This document shows positions 57,581-64,000 of a DNA stretch of 64,000 nt, piece by piece; position 1 is the first letter of the stretch; each line of letters opens with the position of its first letter. The translations under genes and the position numbers were made by a program. The stretch is from Rheum nobile (taxonomy: Eukaryota > Streptophyta > Magnoliopsida > Caryophyllales > Polygonaceae), in assembly GCA_027886185.1 (NCBI GenBank), contig WOAB01000040.1, positions 12,028,001 through 12,092,000 on the forward strand. The letters run 5' to 3'. Under the pieces are notes generated by a model, which made no database searches, was not told where the DNA came from, and was given only the letters and a program-made list of their open reading frames with translations.

Positions 57581-57635
57581 TGGAATGCCTATGCGCTGAA
57601 TGACAATTTTGGATATGCGCCGAATAGTATGACCC

Positions 57636-57643
57636 TATAACAT
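57636..57643. repeat. Target-site duplication of MULE 2, right copy
   Basis: TATAACAT, matching 38049-38056. Confidence 0.75.
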
Positions 57644-57672
57644 AGCACTACGTATTAAGTAGCATGGTGATC

Positions 57673-58052
57673 AGTGGCGGAGCTATGTGGGGCCCAGCCC
57701 CCTCTGCCTGCACAAAAAAAAAACTTTTTTTTTCAAAAAAAAATAAATTTTTTAAAGCTTTTTTACCCTTATTTAATATAAAAATGTAATTTCAGCTAGT
57801 CCTAATAGAATTTCTCCCTTTCATCTCATTTGAAAATGCAATTTCAGCCAACCCTAATAGATTTAAGTCACAAAATTAAAATTACTTAAGCTTTTTTTCC
57901 TCATATCATGTGGAAATTACTTTAAGGTTCATAAAAATATTAAAATTGATTTTTTGCGAAATAGGATTTAAGCCACGTTAGATTTAAGCCATACGAAAAT
58001 TTTACCTGTAAGATTTTAGACCCCTCTGGGGTAAAATCCTGGCTCCGCCTCT
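57673..58052. mobile_element. MITE-like element with GTGGCGGAGC ends
   Basis: Inverted ends AGTGGCGGAGCTATG...GGCCC and, inverted, AGAGGCGGAGCCAGG...ACCCC, flanked by TGATCA/TGATGA. AT-rich non-coding interior. Confidence 0.55.
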
Positions 58053-58714
58053 GATGATGATAGCAGAAATTAACAGAAAAAGGAAGAAGTAAAGGAAGAA
58101 ATAAGGTATGGAAGAGTGAGCTTACGAACAACTAGGATAAGCAGAAAAACAAGCATATAGCATAGCATCAGTAACCTCAAGACTGAGGCCAACAAAGATA
58201 TTGTGCTGATCTGAAAATTTCATGCTAAGAAGTCAGGTTCCGAAGGTAAAACATGGGAAGGCAATTCCAACACTCAAAACACATTCAGATTTGCTAGCTT
58301 TTCATAGTTCATTTCCACAATCTGTTGGTAGTTTTGGCATCAATTTATTCTGTCCATCTTGCTGACATCTTGGTAGTGCCTTCTTGTCTGGTTACCTATT
58401 TGCTTTATTGCTTAAGCCGACATTGAGCTCCTTAACCTTTACTATTTTTTTAATCAGGAATGACACCATTATTTGGTGAGTTCTTTTACAAGCTTTTCCC
58501 AAATAAAGATGTAGAAAATACAAAAAATTCCTATAATCACAACTTCAAGGATAGTCTTTATTTGCTGTATAATCATAAACTTCAGGATCCAAGGCCACAC
58601 AATGAAGTTGGTGGAGGTTGAGGGTCCCACACGTTGCAATTCTCTCCCATTGAAGTTTTGCATCTGTTGTTAAATCCTACATTAAGGTGTTCCATAAAAA
58701 ATAGGAAGTTTTTA
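58053..58714. other. Intergenic part of the outer inverted-repeat element
   Basis: No gene or named repeat recognised. Confidence 0.45.
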
Positions 58715-58784
58715 GTCAATTAGCTCAAAAAATAGAACAATGTGCTTTTACACAATAATGTGGGGTTCGAGTCCCACATAGGTT
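58715..58784 (+). repeat. tRNA-like sequence, plus copy
   Basis: TAGCTCA...TAGAACA resembles a D arm, and GTGGGGTTCGAGTCCCAC a T arm (B box GGTTCGAGTCC). The acceptor stem does not pair well, so it is not a functional tRNA. It is homologous to the inverted copy at 58980-59045. Confidence 0.55.
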
Positions 58785-58820
58785 GTTTGAGTATTCACTT
58801 GCTATATCGTTTACATATCC

Positions 58821-58934
58821 TGAATACGTATAGTGTAAAATATGCTCTAACTAAAAATAAGAAAATTATAAAATGTAGAGTGAATACGTATAGTGTAAAT
58901 ATGCTCTAATTAAAAATAAGAAAATTATAAAATG
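58821..58934 (+). repeat. 60-bp tandem duplication
   Basis: TGAATACGTATAGTGTAAA...ATTATAAAATG occurs twice, separated by TAGAG, between the two tRNA-like units. Confidence 0.9.
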
Positions 58935-58979
58935 CAACTTTTTCTACGCAAAAAAATCTAATATGTTCTTTTTAAATTA

Positions 58980-59045
58980 GCCTATGTGGGATTTGAACTC
59001 ACACCATGTATATAACACACCGTTCTATCATTTGAACTAATAGGC
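58980..59045 (-). repeat. tRNA-like sequence, minus copy
   Basis: Read on minus: GCCTAT...ATAGGC pairs as an acceptor stem, TTAGTTCAAATGATAGAACG as a D arm, a 7-base loop with a possible TAT anticodon, and TGTGAGTTCAAATCCCACA as a T arm. Mismatches in stems and a short variable region argue for a tRNA-derived repeat rather than a live gene. Confidence 0.5.
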
Positions 59046-59152
59046 TTTGACATGTTTGCTTTTATCAAGATGTAAGAAAAGAACATGACCATAAATAAAA
59101 AGTCTTAATTACATTTTAGTGCATCAAACTAACTAAGCAATTGAGGCTAGAA

Positions 59153-60212
59153 ATTCCAACAGCTTAACTGAGTGGCATTTGGCCCAGCCTCTGTAAAGCT
59201 GGAAGAGGTAATATGGTCATGTTTAGTTAGTGGTTCTATAATGAGCATTACGAATGTGATTTATTGAATTGCAACATAATTGAACATTTTTCTCTGTATG
59301 TCTCTTTTACTAAAGAAGCTTTTGAGGCATAGACACATCCATGAACATAATGATTCCCATCTAGTATGTGTTCGCTATAGCTTTTTTTTTGTTGAAGATG
59401 AGAGGTTTAATCGGAAGTAGAATGTTTATGAATTGGATTTCATCCCTTAATTTACACTTGACTAATGAGTACCGCCTATTTTTAGATAAGTATTTGAGGC
59501 GTGAAAGGCAAGATTGTATTAATGTGATTAGTTCTCTTTATGTTTAGAAAATTCAGACATCTTTTCCTTTTTTCACGTGAACTTGAATGATTCAGTCATA
59601 AATACCAACCATAAAAAAACCCTAAATTCTAAAATCCCCAAATTTCGAAATTCCGAAATAACCCTAAATCTCTAAATCGATCGATCTGAAATATACTTAA
59701 ATGGGTTGGATTATACACCTTAAGCCTGGAAGGAAGCTTTTCCACTTGTTGGTCGCCGACGAGCCCCACTGCTTACTTCGAAGAACCAGGACAACTACGA
59801 CGCCTCTCATCGACGAACCAGCACGCTCGCCGCCGTCGCCCGCCGCCTACGCTCGAAGGATGGAATGGCTGGGCTGGAGTAGAGAACCAGTGGTGATGGT
59901 GGTGAATTGTTTTCTGCTTTTTTCGTTTGGGAACGAACCAGTGGGAACAAACAAAGAGAGATTTTCGAGTGTGATTTTTTTTTTGCTTCTTCGTTTGCTT
60001 TTTTTTGATTTTTTTTTTTAAAAATAAACGAAACTGTTAAGAATATAACGATAGGGCATTTGGCGAAAAAAAAAACTTTAGGATTACCTCGCGAAATATA
60101 CTAAAAAATGGGATACCTCACAAATTTTACTATATCTCGAGGTTATCAGACGAAAAAACCGTAAAAAAAAAAATGGAGTAGTCTATCATCATACTCTTTT
60201 TACCATTCATAA
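59153..60212. repeat. Right arm of the giant inverted repeat
   Basis: Reverse complement of 37093-37832, with ~270 extra bases at 59270-59580. Inner end GTGGCATTTGGCCCAGCCTC, outer end around the AGTCTATCATCATAC block. Confidence 0.85.
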
Positions 60213-60442
60213 CACCCCTTATTTTTATTTGACAAATTTACCCTCATTTGCAAATACCCTTAATATCTCGTCTCCGTCTCGATGAAATGGCATAGTATCT
60301 TTGACTCTCAATTTCTACCATGTTTCGCCTTTCCTCTTGTAAAGTTGTAATCGTTGACTATGCATTCCACCACATTATTAATCCCGCCACCGCCAGTGCT
60401 TGCATCGTCATCACCTACCACGTATCAGTCCTTCTCAAATAT
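60213..60442. other. Unassigned spacer
   Basis: No gene seen; the first ~60 bases may still belong to the inverted-repeat arm. Confidence 0.4.
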
Positions 60443-63145
60443 TGTTGGTGATTTTAGTATCATCGGTCATTTGATGTAATCGGGATTCGCTCAAGACTTA
60501 AGGAGTTCGTTCGGCGTATAACGAATTTCGGGGGTATGGAGTGCACACTCGTGTGCGTGGATTCGGACTCGGGGTTACAGAGCTTGTTGGTTATGGTTGA
60601 GTAGTTTGGCGATTTTTTAGCCAATTTTGGCGGTTTTTTAACCAACTTTCAACCTCCATGCAACCGCCCAATCGCCATGCAACCGCCCAACCGCCATGCA
60701 ACCTCTCAACCACCATGTAACCGCCTAACTACTTATGCCCTATATAAGGGTGAGGTTGGGGCAAGTCTTGGGATACCCAAAAAGAAAACAATCTCTTGTA
60801 TCGAACAAATACTGAAAACACTAGGTGCTCTCTATTGATATTGCCTTATTCATTAGAGGCTTGATTGTCTTATCTCAAACCGAATTTCGTGTAACCCTAA
60901 GGCTATGAAAGTAAGGGTCGAAATATTGGTTTTGGAAAGTGCGTTTGCACGATTCAATCTATATCCAAGACGAACCGAAGATTGATCAACGTTACACCCA
61001 TATACAACATTCAAAACCAATATTTTCTGTGTTGATCAATGGCGGCTGCATCGGTGCGTGAGATGACATCCAAGTTCGGAAAGTTGGAGAAGTTTGAGGG
61101 CGTGGACTTCCGGAGATGACAAAAGAAAATGCATTTCCTCCTCACAACGCTCAATGTGGTGTACGTCCTGAGGATGCCAATGCCCCCCATGCCGGAGGAC
61201 GTGGAAAACGAACCCGTGGAGGAGGCTAGGAAGCGTAACAAGTGGGAGAACGACGATTACATATGCCGTGGTCATATTCTAAACGGTATGTCGGATTCAC
61301 TCTTTGATGTCTACCAGAATGTCGAGTCCTCAAAAGAGTTGTGGGATGCGCTGGAGTCCAAATACATGGCGAAGGATGCTTCTAGTAAGAATTTTTTCAT
61401 GAGTAATTTCAATAATTACAAGATGTGTGATTCCAGGCCGGTTATGGAGCAATTCAATAAAGTGTTTCGTATCCTAGGGCAATTCGCCTAGCACAACATG
61501 AAGATGGATGAATCTATCTCGGTGTCGAGCATTATCGACAAATTGCCACCTTCATGGAAAGACTTTAAACACATGTTGAAGCACAAAAGGAAGAGTTGTC
61601 TCTTGTACAACTTGGAAGCCATTTGCGTATAGAGGAATCTCTAAGGGCGCAAGAGGGCGGTAAACCGAAGGAGACTCCCGAATCTTCCTCCGTGAATATG
61701 ATGGAGGAGGGTGATAATTCTAAGAAGAAGAACAAGAGGAAGAAGCAATCCTCTAAGGACACCAACAGTGGGTCTAACAAGAAGCCTAAGGGCGCTTGTT
61801 GGATATGTGGCAAACCGGGTCACTTCAAGCGTGATTGCCGGTTTGTGAAGGATAGGAATGGAGCGGGACAAAACCGTTTGGGGCAAAGGTCTAAGAACCA
61901 AGGCCCATCCACTCATCAAGGTCGGTTTTCAGATTTTGGTTCAAGTTCGGTTATGAATTATGTACCATTAATTTTTGAGGCATTTTATGTGCATGATGAT
62001 GAAGTGGCTTGGTGGATTGACTCGGGTGCAACTAAGCATGTTTGCAAGGACCGTGGCTGGTTTAAGACATATGAACTAGTGAATGATGGGTCCATCCTTC
62101 ATATGGGCAACGAATCAACCGCCTCTATCCTAGGCAGTGGAAAAGTGGTGTTAGAATTTAGTTCCCAGAAGACCCTTGAACTCAAGGATGTCTTACATGT
62201 ACCCGAAATTAGGAAAAACTTAGTCTCCGGTAGTGTTTTAAACAAGTGTGGCTTTAAGCAAGTTTATGAAACCGATAAGTATATCTTATCGAAGTGTGGT
62301 GTATTTGTAGGATTTGGATATTTCTGTAATGGCATGTTTATGTTGAATATTAATAAAGTTTTCTATGGCATGCAAGATTAGGTCATGTGCATTATAAGTG
62401 AATGACTGATATGTCTAAGGAAGGATTAATCCCTGCATTTGACATGAATTTAAAGAAGTGTAGAACTTGCATGTTGACAAAAATAATTAGACAACTATTC
62501 AAAGGCATTGAAAGAAATTTTGTGGTGCTTGGACTTGTACATAGTGATCTATGTGATTTGCATGCTACTCCGTCTTTAGGAAACAAGAAATATTTCATCA
62601 CTTTCATTGATGATTGTTCTCGTTATTGTTATGTGTATTTATTGCATGCTAAAGACAAGGCCCTAGATAAATTTAAGGTTTATAAAACCGAGGTTGAATT
62701 GCAACAAAATGACTTGATTAAGAAGCTACGCACCGATAGAGGTGGAGAATTTTATGATCCTGTGTATTTCCAGTCCGTAGGCATTATACATGAGATTATG
62801 GCTCCCTATACGCCATAACAAAATGATGTGTCGAAGAGGAAGAATCGAGTCCTAAAAGAGATGGTTAATTCCATGTTATCCTACTCGGGATTGAATGACA
62901 GATTCTGGGGTGAAGCCATATTAACGGGTTACTATTTATTATATAGGGTTCCTAACAAAAGGAACAAGGTCACCCCTTATGAACTTTGATACAAAAAGAA
63001 ATCAAACTTGAATTATCTTCGAATTTGGGAATGTAGGGCGGTCGTTAGACTACCCCATCCCAAGATTAAAACCTTGGGAGAAAGATATAGACTTTGAAGC
63101 ATTTTTGGGAATGGGAGGTGGAAGGCACATAGATATGCATGTTTT
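60443..63145 (+). mobile_element. Ty1/copia relic 2 (leader, gag, integrase)
   Basis: TGTTGGTGATT at 60443 may be the start of a 5' LTR with TATA box TATATAAGG at 60741, but no clear LTR end or primer-binding site was found. Gag and integrase follow. The element stops after the integrase, where other LTR-like sequence begins (~63146), so RT and RNase H are missing. Confidence 0.75.
61039..63110 (+). pseudogene. Copia gag-pol relic 2
   Basis: ATG at 61039 (MAAASVREMTSKFG). Gag of the UBN2 type (ILNGMSDSLFDVYQNVESSK), then a CCHC knuckle [14 protein letters not shown], a protease with [12 protein letters not shown], a pre-integrase finger (GHVHYK, CRTCMLTK) and integrase (LVHSDLCDL, LRTDRGGEF). 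The third catalytic residue, normally Glu in VAERKNR, reads Lys (VSKRKNR). Stops: TGA 61117, TAG 61489, TGA 62399, TAA 62816 and TGA 62987, each at a position where Trp, Gln or Arg is expected. One frameshift lies near 61590. Confidence 0.85.
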
Positions 63146-64000
63146 GTTGGAACTCATTTTAACATGTGGCGCCGGGCTCTTTTCCGGGCACAATTCCGGT
63201 GGGCTCCGGCCATTGTCAACACCGGAAAGTGGGAGCATTGGCTTCATCTACGCGAGCACACTCTCGTAGTGTACTCATACGACAAAAATGATTTCCGTTT
63301 GAATGAGAAATGGAGGCCCAATGTAGCTTGCATGAAGTGCAAAACTTGGGCAAATGTGGGGGCAAGAACTTGTCCCACATTGAAAGTTTGGAGATAAATC
63401 TCCTAGCATATATAGAGGAGAAATGGGGAGAGGGCCTTGGGTCATTACCCATTTTCAATGGGGAGAGGACCTAGCTCATCAAGCCCACACGCGCGCCGAG
63501 CCGAGCCGAGTCGGGTCGGGCGGGCGGGCGGGCGGGCGGGCGAGCGAGCCGAGCTCGGGTTGGATCGGATCGGATCGGATCGGATCGGGCTGGCCAGCCA
63601 ACGCCCTATCCTTTTGGGCCGATCCAAAAGGCCCATTAGTGGGCTTTGACCCAGCTTTAACTCCCTCAATAAATTCTCTCCGTTAACTCCATAAGTTACA
63701 TTTTTTACAAATGTGTAACTCCAGCAAGAAGAGACTTTTCGTTAACAACGAAGTAATCTCATATAGAAGAACCTCTCGGGTTTCCTCATACAAGAAGACA
63801 TTCTCCCACAAAAGCTCTCGTTTTTTCACTTCTCCTTCTCTTTTTCGTGTCTGAGAGTACACGCAGATCCGTGGTTTCGTTAGCTCTTGTTACTGGGTTG
63901 TGCGGTTCAAGAGATCGTCGCAGTTGTATCCTGGGATTCGGAACGTCAACAACCGTCACACTACGGGGCGTTTTCAGAATTAAGGAAAGAGATTTTGGTC
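63146..64000 (+). mobile_element. LTR-like sequence of a further retrotransposon, runs off the window
   Basis: Begins TGTTGGAACTC, has TCCCACATTGAAAG, a TATA-like ATATATAGAGG at ~63406, a GC microsatellite (63515-63590) and a pyrimidine-rich 3' part, as in plant LTRs. No second copy is in view, so the call is tentative. Confidence 0.4.
63514..63586. repeat. GGGC and GGATC microsatellites
   Basis: Five to six GGGC(G) units at ~63517-63545, then CGAGC units, then four to five GGATC units at ~63563-63585. The GGGC run can form a G-quadruplex. Confidence 0.85.

Larger units (their letters stand above)
38057..57635. mobile_element. Mutator-like element MULE 2 carrying transposase-OTU, PMD and GRF genes
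   Basis: Inverted ends share TTCGGCGCATA.CC.AAATTG followed by TTCAGC.ATA, just inside the duplicated TATAACAT. From left to right: palindrome-rich end, GRF-zinc-finger ORF (minus), telomere-like repeat, palindromes, transposase-OTU gene (plus), PMD gene (minus) and a palindrome-bearing right end. A 10.2 kb nested block (45283-55461) splits the PMD gene, so the element was ~9.4 kb. All three genes look decayed or small, and there is no sign it is active now. Confidence 0.8.

Noticed and set aside
58980..59045. Functional tRNA-Ile(TAT) gene
   Set aside because: Stem mismatches and an inverted homologous partner point to a tRNA-derived repeat.
59701..60021. ORF of 106 residues in the right inverted-repeat arm
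   Set aside because: A related reading exists in the left arm, but it is interrupted and has no known domain; probably remnant GC-rich leader sequence.

Overview
This window is nuclear DNA from a flowering plant, probably a eudicot. The evidence is one spliced plant-type gene (a KH plus CCCH zinc-finger RNA-binding protein, three exons, 10690-13673) surrounded by transposable elements of kinds found in angiosperms: Sirevirus-type Ty1/copia, Athila-like and Del/Tekay-like Ty3/gypsy, L1-type LINEs with a C-terminal RNase H, Mutator-like elements (MULEs), hAT-type MITEs and SINEs. I cannot name the species. No rRNA, CRISPR array or bacterial-type operon is visible. The KH/CCCH gene is the only intact host gene I can support; a proline-transporter fragment is a second, broken host sequence.

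Layout. 1-5102: minus-strand Sirevirus-like copia (integrase, RT, RNase H and an extra 3' ORF), cut off at both ends. 5103-7258: 3' end of an Athila-like element with its LTR. 7259-~10400: decayed MULE transposase gene with iterated palindromes upstream of its start codon. 10500-13700: KH/CCCH gene. 14183-15716: long-inverted-repeat element with a hAT MITE nested in one arm (exact 8-bp TSD). 16030-17087 and 23295-23420: hairpin-forming repeat arrays flanking an Athila-like element (17088-23294) that keeps gag-protease but has lost pol. 23690-24062: proline-transporter exons, cut by a 5'-truncated LINE (24098-~26912). 26955-33945: a full-length ~7 kb LINE with a 13-bp TSD. 35550-36632: second hAT-like MITE.

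37093-60212 is a nest. A long inverted repeat (arms 37093-37832 and 59153-60212) encloses a ~19.6 kb MULE (38057-57635) with related ends and an 8-bp target duplication TATAACAT. The MULE carries a GRF-zinc-finger ORF (minus), a five-exon transposase fused to an OTU protease domain (plus), and a plant-mobile-domain (PMD) gene (minus). Its ends and the region upstream of the transposase carry many copies of the palindrome CCACACGTTACGTGTGG. A Del/Tekay-like retrotransposon (45283-54991) splits the PMD gene, and a SINE/inverted-repeat block (54992-55461) sits on the end of its 3' LTR. 60443-63145: decayed copia element. 63146-64000: LTR-like sequence of a further element.

The two strongest observations are (1) the MULE carrying transposase-OTU, PMD and GRF proteins together with iterated palindromes, and (2) a GC-rich near-palindromic module (core ACGGCGGGCGCCGT and variants) that recurs in two unrelated LTR-retrotransposon families, including inside one gag reading frame. 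Most premature stops in several elements can be read as C-to-T or G-to-A changes, as expected for decay of methylated DNA.
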